Shown one piece after another: positions 8,112 through 15,754 of a stretch of 48,846 bases of DNA. Origin of the DNA: Nonomuraea jiangxiensis (GTDB taxonomy: Bacteria > Actinomycetota > Actinomycetes > Streptosporangiales > Streptosporangiaceae). Below the pieces are notes generated by a model. It was not told the origin of the DNA and searched no databases. It saw nothing but the letters and a program-made list of their open reading frames with translations. The stretch lies in the NCBI RefSeq assembly GCF_900099965.1, contig NZ_FNDJ01000050.1:1-48846 (forward strand), written 5' to 3'. A program made the position numbers and the translations under genes. The first letter of the stretch is position 1. Each line of letters begins with the position of its first letter.

Positions 8112-8192
8112 GGCGACCGACCGGGTGCTCGAAGCGACGACCCCGACGGCAACGGTTGGGTCCTGCAGGAACGCCCCGGCACCGAGCCCTGA
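8112..8192 (+). pseudogene. Glyoxalase/VOC-family C-terminal relic
   Basis: The frame ending at TGA 8190-8192 reads DDPDGNGWVLQE followed by eight residues. DPDGNxWxLQE is the hallmark last strand of many VOC-family (glyoxalase-like) proteins. Upstream of about 8112 the frame carries no VOC sequence, so only the last strand is left. It faces the TetR-monooxygenase operon, and the original gene may once have been divergently controlled from the same operator (inference). Confidence 0.45.
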
Positions 8193-8299
8193 GCCCCGGC
8201 ACCGGGTTGACGACGCCGCGCGGGCACAGGCGGGCCGGTCCCTCCGCGCGGATCGGCTCGCCGTTCCATCGAGACCGGGCGACCCTTACGGTGGTCCGC

Positions 8300-8839
8300 A
8301 TGAACATTTGTGTCTTCCTGTCGGCCGCCGACCTGCCCGAGACCTACACCAAGCCCGCCCGCGAGTTCGCCGAGCTGATCGGAAAGGGCGGGCACACACT
8401 GGTGTGGGGCGGTTCGGACGTGGGCCTGATGAAGGTGATGGCCGACGGGGTGCACGAGGCCGGCGGCCGGCTGATGGGCGTTTCGGTGGACTTCCTGGCC
8501 CACAAAGTACGCGCCGGCGTGGACGGCATGATCATCGCGGCCGACCTCGCCGAGCGCAAGAAACTGCTGCTGGAGAAGGCCGACGCCGTGGTCATCATGG
8601 TGGGCGGCACGGGCACGCTGGACGAGGCCACTGAGATCCTGGAGCTGAAGAAGCACGGCAGGACGGACAAGCCCGTCGTCCTGCTGAACACGGCGGGCTT
8701 CTACGACGGGCTCAAGACGCAGTTCCGGCGCATGGAGGATGAGGGCTTCCTGCCGCGCCCCCTCACCGACCTGGTCTTCTTCGCCGAGGAACCCGTGGGG
8801 GCGCTGGCCTTCCTGGAGGAGTCGCTCGGCATGCGCTGA
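8300..8839 (+). CDS. LOG-family cytokinin riboside 5'-monophosphate phosphoribohydrolase
   Basis: This 179-residue Rossmann-like protein belongs to the LOG/TIGR00730 family, which hydrolyses N6-modified AMP (or AMP) to base and ribose 5-phosphate. It starts with MNICVFLSAADLPETY. GKGGHTLVWGGSDVGLMKVM corresponds to the nucleotide-binding glycine region. VGGTGTLDEATEIL is the family's PGGxGTxxE motif, with Val in place of Pro. The catalytic Glu and the Gly-Thr pair are kept. The ATG at 8300 gives the normal family length; the open frame continues upstream without similarity. Many bacterial members are annotated as lysine decarboxylase by mistake. Confidence 0.85.
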   Translation: MNICVFLSAADLPETYTKPAREFAELIGKGGHTLVWGGSDVGLMKVMADGVHEAGGRLMGVSVDFLAHKVRAGVDGMIIAADLAERKKLLLEKADAVVIMVGGTGTLDEATEILELKKHGRTDKPVVLLNTAGFYDGLKTQFRRMEDEGFLPRPLTDLVFFAEEPVGALAFLEESLGMR

Positions 8840-8939
8840 CCGTCTCCGGCGCACCGGGGCGCGACTTCCCTGCGTAGAGGGTGGAGGGAACGGGGAAGGC
8901 CCTACTCGGACCAAGACCGAGCCGCGAGGGGGAGCAGCG

Positions 8940-10073
8940 ATGGGGCGGGACCGGGGGACCGACGCGTTCGACGAGATGCTGGAGGAGCTGGCCCGCCGCC
9001 GCGGCGAGTTCCGCGACCTGCGTTACGTGCCCGCCGACTTCGTCGCCCGGCTCAAGGCGCTCGGCCTCTACCGGGTCGCCACGCCGGAGCGGTTCGGCGG
9101 CGAGCCGATGCCGCCCGCGGAGTTCCTCCGCAGGATCGAGCGGATCTCGGCCGTCGACGGCTCCACCGGCTGGGTGGCGAGCTTCGGCGCCCAGCTCGTC
9201 TACCTGGGAGCGCTGCCGCTGGAGACCCAGGCCGAGCTGTACGCCGGCGGCCCGGACGTGGTCCTCGCGGGCGGGCTGTTCCCGGTCCAGGAGGCCGTCC
9301 CGACCGAGCGCGGCTTCCGGCTGAACGGCCGGTGGAAGTTCGCCAGCGGCTGCATGGCCGCCGACATCATGGTCGTCGGCATCCCCGGCGACGACGCCAC
9401 CGCGGGCAAGCCGCGCGGCGTCCTGGTGAGCCCGGACCGGCTGGAGATCGTGCAGGACTGGGACGTCGTCGGCATGCAGGGCACCGGCTCGTTCGACGTG
9501 GTGGCCAAGGACGTCCAGGTGGACCGGGAGTGGTCCTTCATCCGCGGCGGGACGCCGGTGATCGACGAACCGCTCTACCGATATCCCGCGATCACGTACG
9601 TCGCCCAGTCGCTGTCCGTCGTCGCCGCCGGCGTCGCCCGGGCCGCCCTCGACCACGCCGAGGAGGTCGGCGGCGGCCGGGCCGGCATCACCGGTGCCCC
9701 TGCGCTCGCCGAACGCGCCTACTACCGCGCCGGCATCGCCGAGGCCGAGGCCACGCTCCGCTCCGCCCGCGCCTACTTCTACGAGGCCGCGGACGAGAGC
9801 TGGCAGGCGGTCGCCGCCGGTGGCCAGGTCAGCGACAGGCAGAACGCCCACATGCGGCTGTCCGCCGCCCACCTGGCCCGCATCTGCTCGGAGGTGGTGC
9901 ACAAGGTGGTCTCGCTCTCCGGCACCGCCGCCATCCACCGCGGCCACCGGCTGCAGGACCTGCTCGGGGACGCGCAGGTGCCGCAGCAGCACGCCTTCCT
10001 CGGCCCCGCGATGTACGACGCCGCGGGCGCCGTACTCATGGGCCGCCCGCCGACCGTCCCCGCCTTCCGCTGA
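8940..10073 (+). CDS. Acyl-CoA dehydrogenase-fold flavoenzyme (class D monooxygenase-like)
   Basis: This 377-residue protein has the acyl-CoA dehydrogenase fold: N-terminal helical domain, central beta domain with GRWKFASGCMAADIMVVGIP (about residues 131-150) and GMQGTGSFDVV, and a C-terminal helical domain with HRGHRLQDLLGDAQVPQQHA. The Ser-Gly-Cys stretch and the final HxxxRLxRDxR-type segment resemble FADH2-dependent two-component monooxygenases (HsaA or 4-HPA hydroxylase type) and related hydroxylases, more than true acyl-CoA dehydrogenases. The catalytic Glu of dehydrogenases is not evident. A GAGGGGGAG ribosome binding site precedes ATG 8940. No flavin reductase partner is adjacent. The substrate is unknown. 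Confidence 0.75.
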   Translation: MGRDRGTDAFDEMLEELARRRGEFRDLRYVPADFVARLKALGLYRVATPERFGGEPMPPAEFLRRIERISAVDGSTGWVASFGAQLVYLGALPLETQAELYAGGPDVVLAGGLFPVQEAVPTERGFRLNGRWKFASGCMAADIMVVGIPGDDATAGKPRGVLVSPDRLEIVQDWDVVGMQGTGSFDVVAKDVQVDREWSFIRGGTPVIDEPLYRYPAITYVAQSLSVVAAGVARAALDHAEEVGGGRAGITGAPALAERAYYRAGIAEAEATLRSARAYFYEAADESWQAVAAGGQVSDRQNAHMRLSAAHLARICSEVVHKVVSLSGTAAIHRGHRLQDLLGDAQVPQQHAFLGPAMYDAAGAVLMGRPPTVPAFR

Positions 10074-10194
10074 GCCCCGCGCGTTCGTCGGCCACAGGGC
10101 GCGCCTGCACCGGGTCGCCATCCCGCCGTTGAGGGCACCGGGACGGCCGCATTATCACCACTTGAATGCCGCAAACCGGGGTAGAACGTCCGCC

Positions 10195-11259
10195 GTGGGA
10201 TCCACCGTCACCGTCCCCCAGACGCGCACGATGGACGGCGAGGAGCTGTCCGCCGACGACGCGTGGGAAACGCTCCGCAAGTACGGCGTCTGGCACTTCG
10301 TGCGCGACTCGCTGATCAGGTTCCGGTACGGCGACGGCATGAGCCACTCGCGGGCCCTGGCCTTCCAGCTCTGCCTGGCCATCATCCCCGGCGCCATCGC
10401 GGTGGTCGGCCTCAGCGCGGTCACCGACCAGCGGGAACTGGGCCGGGTGCTGGAGCTCACGCTGCGTGCCCTGGCGCCCGGAGGCGGCGCGGAGGCCGTC
10501 ACCGAGGCGCTCGAAGGCGGCAACGGCACCAGGGACGAGCTGGCCCTCTGGCTCGGCCTGGCCACCACGCTGGCCGCGCTGACCACCGCGATGGCGCAGT
10601 TCGAGCGGGGGGCGAACCGGATCTACGGTGTGGAGCGCGACCGGCCCTTCCATCGCAAGTACGCCAGGGCGGCCGTGCTCGCGCTGACCGCCGGGGTCTT
10701 CATGATCACCGGATTCACCGTCCTGGTCGGCGGCGGCGAGCTCGGAGACGCCCTGAGCGAGACGTTCGGCTGGGGTGCGGGTGCCCAGGTGGCCTTCGCC
10801 GTCATCCGCTGGCCGCTCGGGTTCCTGCTCGCGCTGACGTCCACGGTCACGCTGTTCCGGGCCTCGCCGCGACGCAGGCAGCCGGGCCACACCTGGCTGG
10901 CGGTCGGGGCGCTGGCGGCGCTGGCGTTGTGGACGTTCTTCACGCTGGCGCTGGCCCTCTACACCGAGTACAACGGCACGTTCGGGGCCACGTACGGGCC
11001 GCTGACCGCCGTCATGGCGCTGTTGTTGTGGTCGTTCCTCAGCTCGATCGCGCTCTTCCTGGGGATGGCGTTCGCGGCGCAGCTGGAAGCCTGCCGGGCC
11101 GGCTGCGTCGAGCCCGCGCACGCCGACTCCGGACCCAGCGCGGAGGAGGAGCGGGAGCCCTTGGTCGGGGAGGTCGGCTCGGCCGTGATCGCCGCCGTCC
11201 GGGGCGTGCTCCCCGCCAGAATCAGGCGCGCGAACCGCGAGGACCACCGCTCCCATTGA
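10195..11259 (+). CDS. YihY/BrkB-family inner membrane protein
   Basis: This integral membrane protein of 354 residues belongs to the YihY/virulence factor BrkB (UPF0761) family, whose biochemical role is unsettled. It shows DGMSHSRALAFQLCLAIIPG at the first helix and six hydrophobic helices in all. The typical TTLAALTTAMAQFERGANRIYGVE segment follows, and YTEYNGTFGATYGPLTAVMALLLW lies near the end. The C-terminus is a charged cytoplasmic tail. GTG 10195 lies 7 nt after TAGAAC (10182-10187), so the mRNA may be leaderless. ATG 10231 is the alternative start but has no ribosome binding site. Confidence 0.85.
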   Translation: MGSTVTVPQTRTMDGEELSADDAWETLRKYGVWHFVRDSLIRFRYGDGMSHSRALAFQLCLAIIPGAIAVVGLSAVTDQRELGRVLELTLRALAPGGGAEAVTEALEGGNGTRDELALWLGLATTLAALTTAMAQFERGANRIYGVERDRPFHRKYARAAVLALTAGVFMITGFTVLVGGGELGDALSETFGWGAGAQVAFAVIRWPLGFLLALTSTVTLFRASPRRRQPGHTWLAVGALAALALWTFFTLALALYTEYNGTFGATYGPLTAVMALLLWSFLSSIALFLGMAFAAQLEACRAGCVEPAHADSGPSAEEEREPLVGEVGSAVIAAVRGVLPARIRRANREDHRSH

Positions 11260-11317
11260 CCCGAGCGCGTTTACCGGGGCCGAGATAATCGCCTGGCCTG
11301 CGCCTCGCCCATTTCTG

Positions 11318-11335
11318 GAGAGCGCTCTCTTGACA
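11318..11335. promoter_or_regulatory. LacI-type operator next to a -35 box of the GH16 gene
   Basis: GAGAGCGCTCTC (11318-11329) is a perfect 12-bp palindrome with a central CG step, typical of LacI/CebR-type carbohydrate operators. TTGACA, a consensus -35 box, follows directly at 11330-11335. A good -10 was not found at the expected spacing. The same GGAGAGCGCT core occurs upstream of the sugar-binding protein gene at 20215-20224. Confidence 0.6.
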
Positions 11336-11404
11336 CCGGAACTAATGTTGCCGGAAGGTTTCCGTAAAACAACCCCTTAATCCTCTGCGGATGAGGTGCC
11401 CCGA

Positions 11405-12655
11405 ATGGTTCACACCCCCCAAACCAGAGCGTTGCTCGCCATCGGTGCCGCTCTCGCCACGTTGATCGCCCTGCTCGTCCCGATGGCCGGCCCCGCCGGC
11501 GCCGCTCCCGCCCCCGGCCCGCTGGTCTGGTCCGACGAGTTCAACGGAGCCGCGGGCAGCGCCGTAGACCAGTCGAAATGGCGCTTCGACATCGGCGGCA
11601 GCGGCTGGGGCAACAACGAGCAGCAGTACTACACCAACAGCACCCGCAACGCCGCCATGGACGGCGCCGGCAACCTGGTGATCACCGCCCGCCGGGAGAA
11701 CCCGTCCAACTTCCAGTGCCACTACGGCACCTGCCAGTACACCTCCGCCCGCCTGCTCACCTCCGCCACCTTCACCCGGGCGTACGGGCGGTTCGAGGCG
11801 CGCATGAAGATCCCGCGCGGCCAGGGCATCTGGCCGGCGTTCTGGATGCTCGGCAACGACATCGGATCGGTCGGCTGGCCCAACAGCGGCGAGATCGACA
11901 TCATGGAGAACATCGGCCGCGAACCCAACACCGTCCACGGCACCATCCACGGCCCCGGCTACTCCGGCGGCGCGGCCATCGGCGCCCCCTACACGATCGG
12001 CGGCGCGTTCGCCGACGGCTTCCACACCTTCGCCGTCGACTGGACCCCGAACCTGATCATCTGGTACGTCGACGGCAACGAGTACCAGCGCCGGACCCCC
12101 GCCTCCCTCGGCGGCAACCGCTGGGTCTTCGACCACCCGTTCTTCATGATCATGAACGTGGCGGTCGGCGGCTACTGGCCCGGCTACCCCGACGCGTCCA
12201 CCACCTTCCCGCAGTCTCTGACCGTCGACTACGTCCGCGTCTACGCCCCGCCGACCGACGGCGGCGGCGGCACCGGCGGGCGGATCACCGGCCTCGGCGG
12301 CAAGTGCGTGGACGTGGCGGGCGCCGCCACCGCCAACGGCACCGCCGTCCAGCTCTACGACTGCAACGGCTCCGCCGCCCAGAACTGGACCTGGAACAGC
12401 GACGGCTCGGTACGCGCGCTCGGTAAGTGCATGGACGTCACCGGCGGCTCCACGGCCAACGGGGCACGGGTGCAGCTCTATGACTGCAACGGCTCCGGCG
12501 CGCAGCGGTGGACCTTCAACTCCGGGACCGGCCAGATCGTCAACCCCCAGGCGAACAAGTGCCTCGACGCGACCGGCTCCAGCTCGGCCAACGGCACCCG
12601 GCTGCAGATCTGGACCTGCACCGGTGGCGCCAACCAGCGGTGGACCCGCGGCTGA
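11405..12655 (+). CDS. Secreted GH16 endo-beta-1,3-glucanase with ricin-type lectin domain
   Basis: This 416-residue extracellular glycoside hydrolase probably cuts beta-1,3-glucans (laminarin, fungal wall). A signal peptide covers about residues 1-34, ending near AGPAGAAPA. The GH16 domain starts at LVWSDEFNG and contains the active-site motif GEIDIMENIG. Glu163 would be the nucleophile and Glu168 the acid/base, on either side of Asp165. GIWPAFWMLG and PFFMIMNVAVGG are further family elements. A Gly-rich linker (DGGGGTGG) leads to a CBM13/ricin B beta-trefoil with three repeats ending in AQNWTW, AQRWTF and NQRWTR. ATG 11405 is chosen over GTG 11396 because GATGAGG is properly spaced for it. 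A LacI-type operator lies upstream. Confidence 0.93.
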   Translation: MVHTPQTRALLAIGAALATLIALLVPMAGPAGAAPAPGPLVWSDEFNGAAGSAVDQSKWRFDIGGSGWGNNEQQYYTNSTRNAAMDGAGNLVITARRENPSNFQCHYGTCQYTSARLLTSATFTRAYGRFEARMKIPRGQGIWPAFWMLGNDIGSVGWPNSGEIDIMENIGREPNTVHGTIHGPGYSGGAAIGAPYTIGGAFADGFHTFAVDWTPNLIIWYVDGNEYQRRTPASLGGNRWVFDHPFFMIMNVAVGGYWPGYPDASTTFPQSLTVDYVRVYAPPTDGGGGTGGRITGLGGKCVDVAGAATANGTAVQLYDCNGSAAQNWTWNSDGSVRALGKCMDVTGGSTANGARVQLYDCNGSGAQRWTFNSGTGQIVNPQANKCLDATGSSSANGTRLQIWTCTGGANQRWTRG

Positions 12656-12678
12656 CCTCCGCATCCCGCCGACCGGTC

Positions 12679-12698
12679 GGACTCCTTCCGAAGGGTCC
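12679..12698 (+). terminator. Hairpin terminator after the GH16 gene
   Basis: GGAC plus CCTT pair with AAGG plus GTCC, with one bulged T and a CCG loop, 24 bp after the stop codon. There is no U-tract, as is usual in high-GC actinobacteria. Confidence 0.45.
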
Positions 12699-12887
12699 GG
12701 CCGGCCGCGAGAATAACGCGGTGTGCTCACCGGCCGCCGCATCGGACTTTCAAGAACGCGCTCTCCCCGCCATTTCCTGGCGCGGGTCTGATGGTTGAGC
12801 TCGCCTGCCGGAGACACCGGCTCGAATGGCGTCCGAGACGTCCCCGCCGACCGCGGGCTCGGGGCGCGCGTCGTGCGTTCCTGGGGG

Positions 12888-14021
12888 TCAGGCCGCCAGG
12901 TCGTCGAGGACCTCGGGGGCCAGGCCCAGGGCGGTGGTCATGCCGATGCCGGAGGTGACCGACACCACGCGCACGCCCGGCATGGGGGCGGCGATGAGGA
13001 ACGGGTCCGCGGCCGAGGCGTAGACGCCGCGCCACCGCTCCCGGACCACCAGCCGATCGGCCCCCAGCAGGCGGGCGCTCTCGGCCAGGACGTGCCGGTC
13101 GAGCTCGTCGTCGTCGAACGGCTCCGGCGTGACGGCGTAGCCGTGAGTGTCGCCGATGGTGAGGTCACCGTCCGGGCGCTGGGTGAACATGAGGTTCAGG
13201 CCGATGCCGGTCAGCACCGGCTGCTCGGCCTCCAGGCGGGCCCGCAGGGCGGGCTGCGTCGGGCAGGACCGGAAGCCGCCGTAGCGCAGGAGCGAGAAGC
13301 CGGACAGCACCGCGGGCCCGACGCGGCGTCCGTGCGGGTCGGCCACCCGCAGCATGCGCAGGACGCAGCGGCGCAGCCCGGCGCGCTCGGCCAGGTCGGG
13401 GAAGTGCCGGTCGACGTCATGGCCGACTGCCATGACCACGTTCCCGGCCCGGATGCGTCCCCGGCTGGTGGTGACCAGGCCGGGTTCGACGAGGTGCGCG
13501 GAGGTGGCCCAGTGGAAACGCACGCCCCGGCCGGCCAGCCAGGCGGCGATGGCGTGCACGGCCTGGCGCGGGTCCACGCGCACGTCCAGCGGCAACCAGG
13601 CGCCGCCCACCACGCCGGGGCCCACCGGCACGCGTTCGGCCACCCGGCCGCCGTCGAGCAGCACGGCCTGGCCGTCGCGGGTGGCGGCGAACTCCTCCAG
13701 CACCGCGTACTCGTCGTCGGCGCGGGCGACCACGACGGTGCCGCTCTCTTCTAGCCAGAGCCCCGCCTCCTTGGCCAGGCGCAGCCAGGCGGTCCTCGCG
13801 GCTGTCGCGTACCGCAGAGCCGCGCCGTCCTGGGCGGTGAAGCAGCCGTGCCCGAAGTTGCGCACCGAGGCGCCGACGGCGCGCTCGTCCCGCTCGACCA
13901 CCACGACGGACATCCCGCGGTCCACGGCGGCCACGGCATGGGCCAGCCCCACGACGCCCGCACCGACGATCACGAGATCGGCCGCATCGAGAGACCTGTC
14001 CCACGACAGATGACTTGTCAT
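12888..14021 (-). CDS. HpnW-type FAD-dependent oxidoreductase (phosphonate-associated, TIGR03364)
   Basis: This 377-residue protein has the D-amino acid oxidase (DAO) fold. The N-terminal FAD motif is DLVIVGAGVVGLAHAVAAVD at residues 15-34. VVVVERDERAVGASVRNFGHG is the substrate-side segment characteristic of TIGR03364 proteins. GVYASAADPFLIA and VTSGIGMTTALGLAPEV close the FAD site. This family recurs beside PhnX-like hydrolases and is proposed to replace the PhnW transaminase by oxidising aminoethylphosphonate-type amines to phosphonoacetaldehyde. Exactly that neighbour lies across the divergent promoter. A perfect 16-bp palindrome covers its start codon, so the adjacent GntR protein should control it. 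There is no clear Shine-Dalgarno sequence. Confidence 0.82.
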   Translation of the reverse strand: MTSHLSWDRSLDAADLVIVGAGVVGLAHAVAAVDRGMSVVVVERDERAVGASVRNFGHGCFTAQDGAALRYATAARTAWLRLAKEAGLWLEESGTVVVARADDEYAVLEEFAATRDGQAVLLDGGRVAERVPVGPGVVGGAWLPLDVRVDPRQAVHAIAAWLAGRGVRFHWATSAHLVEPGLVTTSRGRIRAGNVVMAVGHDVDRHFPDLAERAGLRRCVLRMLRVADPHGRRVGPAVLSGFSLLRYGGFRSCPTQPALRARLEAEQPVLTGIGLNLMFTQRPDGDLTIGDTHGYAVTPEPFDDDELDRHVLAESARLLGADRLVVRERWRGVYASAADPFLIAAPMPGVRVVSVTSGIGMTTALGLAPEVLDDLAA

Positions 14022-14028
14022 GACAAGT
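14013..14028. promoter_or_regulatory. GntR-type operator over the start codon of the FAD oxidoreductase
   Basis: ACTTGTCATGACAAGT is a perfect 16-bp palindrome, with the initiator ATG of the oxidoreductase (minus strand) at its centre. The form resembles the ACTTGT-type half-sites bound by HutC-subfamily GntR regulators. Binding would block the start region directly. Confidence 0.7.
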
Positions 14029-14165
14029 AAGCTGCCCGGGCTGGTCGGGCGGCGTCAACGCCGGGCCGCACATGTCATCTCGCGTTCGCGCCGACGTCAT
14101 CGTCGCATGTGAGAAGGGCCATGGAGGAATCGGGAGGCGCCCGCACTCCTGTATGGTCAAGTCAC

Positions 14166-14951
14166 ATGGACGCACCTCTCCACGAACGCGTCGCCTCGGA
14201 GCTGCGCCGCCGGATCAGCTCGGGGGAGCTGCCGGTGGGCGCGGCCGTTCCCTCGGAGTCGCGGCTGTGCGAGCAGTGGGGCATCTCGCGGGGCCCGATC
14301 CGCCAGGCGCTGGCCACCCTGCGCGCCGAGGGTCTCATCGGCGGTGGGCGCGGCAGGCCGCCGGTGGTGCGCAGCCAGAGCGTGCCCCAGCCGTTCGAGA
14401 CCTTCCTGTCCTTCTCGCGCTGGGTGGAGCTGATGGGCCGCACGCCCGGGCAGCGCACGCTCGAGATCGCCCGCCGCCCGGCGACCCCGGAGGCGTGTGA
14501 CGCCCTCGGGGTGGAGGAGGGCGCGCCCGTCGTGCAGCTGCTGCGGCTGCGGTTGATGGACGACATGCCCGCCATGGTGGAGCGCACGACGTTCGTCTGG
14601 TCTGTCGGGCGGCTGCTGTTCGACTTCGACTGCGACTCCGGGTCGGTCTTCGCCCACCTGAGCCGCTGCGGCGTGGACCTGAGCCGGGCCCGCCACGTCA
14701 TCGACGCGATCGCCACCGACGAGACCGACGCCGCGCTCCTGGGCGTCCCGCTCGGCTCGCCCCTGCTGCGCGAGCGCCGCCAGACCTCCTCCGCCGGGGG
14801 TGAGCCCGTCGAGTTCTCCGACGACCGCTACCGGCCGGACCTGGTCTCGTTCACCATCGACAACTCCCAGCAGGCCCATCCGGCGCTGCTGCGCGGCCCG
14901 AGCCCCGACGGCCCGCGTCCCGCCCGAGTCCCCCAAGGAGCAACCCCGTGA
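14166..14951 (+). CDS. GntR-family (HutC/PhnF-type) regulator
   Basis: This 261-residue regulator has an N-terminal winged helix: LHERVASELRRRISSGELPV, then PSESRLCEQWGISRGPIRQA and LATLRAEGLIGGGRGRPP. A UTRA-type ligand domain follows, with APVVQLLRLRLMDDMPAMVE and SPLLRERRQT, which are typical of the HutC subfamily that includes PhnF. ATG 14166 lies 8 nt after TATGGT (14152-14157), giving a leaderless transcript; an upstream in-frame ATG at 14109 has no support. Its TGA overlaps the GTG of the phosphonatase-like gene (GTGA), so the two are co-translated. It probably binds the palindrome at 14013-14028 and senses an aminophosphonate or related compound. Confidence 0.85.
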   Translation: MDAPLHERVASELRRRISSGELPVGAAVPSESRLCEQWGISRGPIRQALATLRAEGLIGGGRGRPPVVRSQSVPQPFETFLSFSRWVELMGRTPGQRTLEIARRPATPEACDALGVEEGAPVVQLLRLRLMDDMPAMVERTTFVWSVGRLLFDFDCDSGSVFAHLSRCGVDLSRARHVIDAIATDETDAALLGVPLGSPLLRERRQTSSAGGEPVEFSDDRYRPDLVSFTIDNSQQAHPALLRGPSPDGPRPARVPQGATP

Positions 14952-15718
14952 TCGAACTGGCGGTCCTGGACATCGCCGGCACCACCGTGGACGAGCACGG
15001 CGCCGTCTATCTCGCGCTGGAGCAGGCCGTACGGGCCGCGGGGGGCGCCCCCACCGCCGCCGACATCCAGCGCTGGATGGGCGCCGGCAAGCGCGAGGCC
15101 ATCACCGCCCTGCTGACCCCCGCTCCGAGCCAGGCGCCCTCCCCGAGCCGGGCCGGCATCCCGAGCGCGGCCGAGTCGCCCAGCCTTGCTGAGTCGTCCA
15201 GCCTGGCCCTGGCCGGGCCGCCGAGCGGGCCGCCGGGCCCGGATGTCGTCGAGGCGGCCTTCGCGGACTTCCGCGCCCGGCTGAGCGCGGCCTACGCCGC
15301 CCGGCCGCCCGCGCCCCTGCCCGGCGTGCCCGAGGCGATCACCGCGCTCCGCGCCGCCGGTGTCAAGGTGGCGCTCACCACGGGGTTCGACCGCGAGGTG
15401 ACCACGGCGCTGCTGGCGGCGGTCGGCTGGGACGACGGCTTCCTGGACGCGGTGGTGTGCGTGGACGACGTGCCGTGCGGCCGGCCCGCGCCTTACATGA
15501 TCTTCCGGGCGATGGAGGCGACCGGCGTCCGCGACGTCGGCCGCGTCCTCACCGCCGGCGACACCGTACGCGACCTGCAAGCGGGCACCAACGCGGGCGC
15601 CCGCGTCGTGGCCGGGGTCCTCACCGGCGGCCAGGACGCCGTCACCCTCGGCGCCGTACGCCACACCCATCTCCTGCCGAGCGTCGCGGACCTGCCCGCC
15701 CTGCTCCGCCTGCGCTGA
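14948..15718 (+). CDS. Phosphonatase-like HAD hydrolase (PhnX-like, TIGR03351)
   Basis: This 256-residue HAD-superfamily enzyme resembles phosphonoacetaldehyde hydrolase, which splits phosphonoacetaldehyde into acetaldehyde and phosphate. LDIAGTTVDEHG carries the nucleophile Asp8 in the phosphonatase-type DxAGTT motif. MGAGKREAI provides Lys48 at the position of the Schiff-base lysine. LTTGFDREVT is motif II and TAGDTVRDLQAGTNAGA is motif III with the catalytic acid. AAGGAG precedes GTG 14948. A Pro/Ser/Ala-rich stretch at residues 57-98 interrupts the cap domain and is unusual. It is translationally coupled to the GntR gene and divergent from the HpnW-type oxidoreductase that would make its substrate. 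Confidence 0.85.
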   Translation: MIELAVLDIAGTTVDEHGAVYLALEQAVRAAGGAPTAADIQRWMGAGKREAITALLTPAPSQAPSPSRAGIPSAAESPSLAESSSLALAGPPSGPPGPDVVEAAFADFRARLSAAYAARPPAPLPGVPEAITALRAAGVKVALTTGFDREVTTALLAAVGWDDGFLDAVVCVDDVPCGRPAPYMIFRAMEATGVRDVGRVLTAGDTVRDLQAGTNAGARVVAGVLTGGQDAVTLGAVRHTHLLPSVADLPALLRLR

Positions 15719-15754
15719 GCCCGGCAGCGTGCGTCCGCGGGGCCGACGCGAGGC

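Noticed and set aside
15121..15235. Repeated-looking DNA considered as a CRISPR or tandem array
   Set aside because: It is an in-frame low-complexity coding insertion with degenerate units, not spaced repeats.
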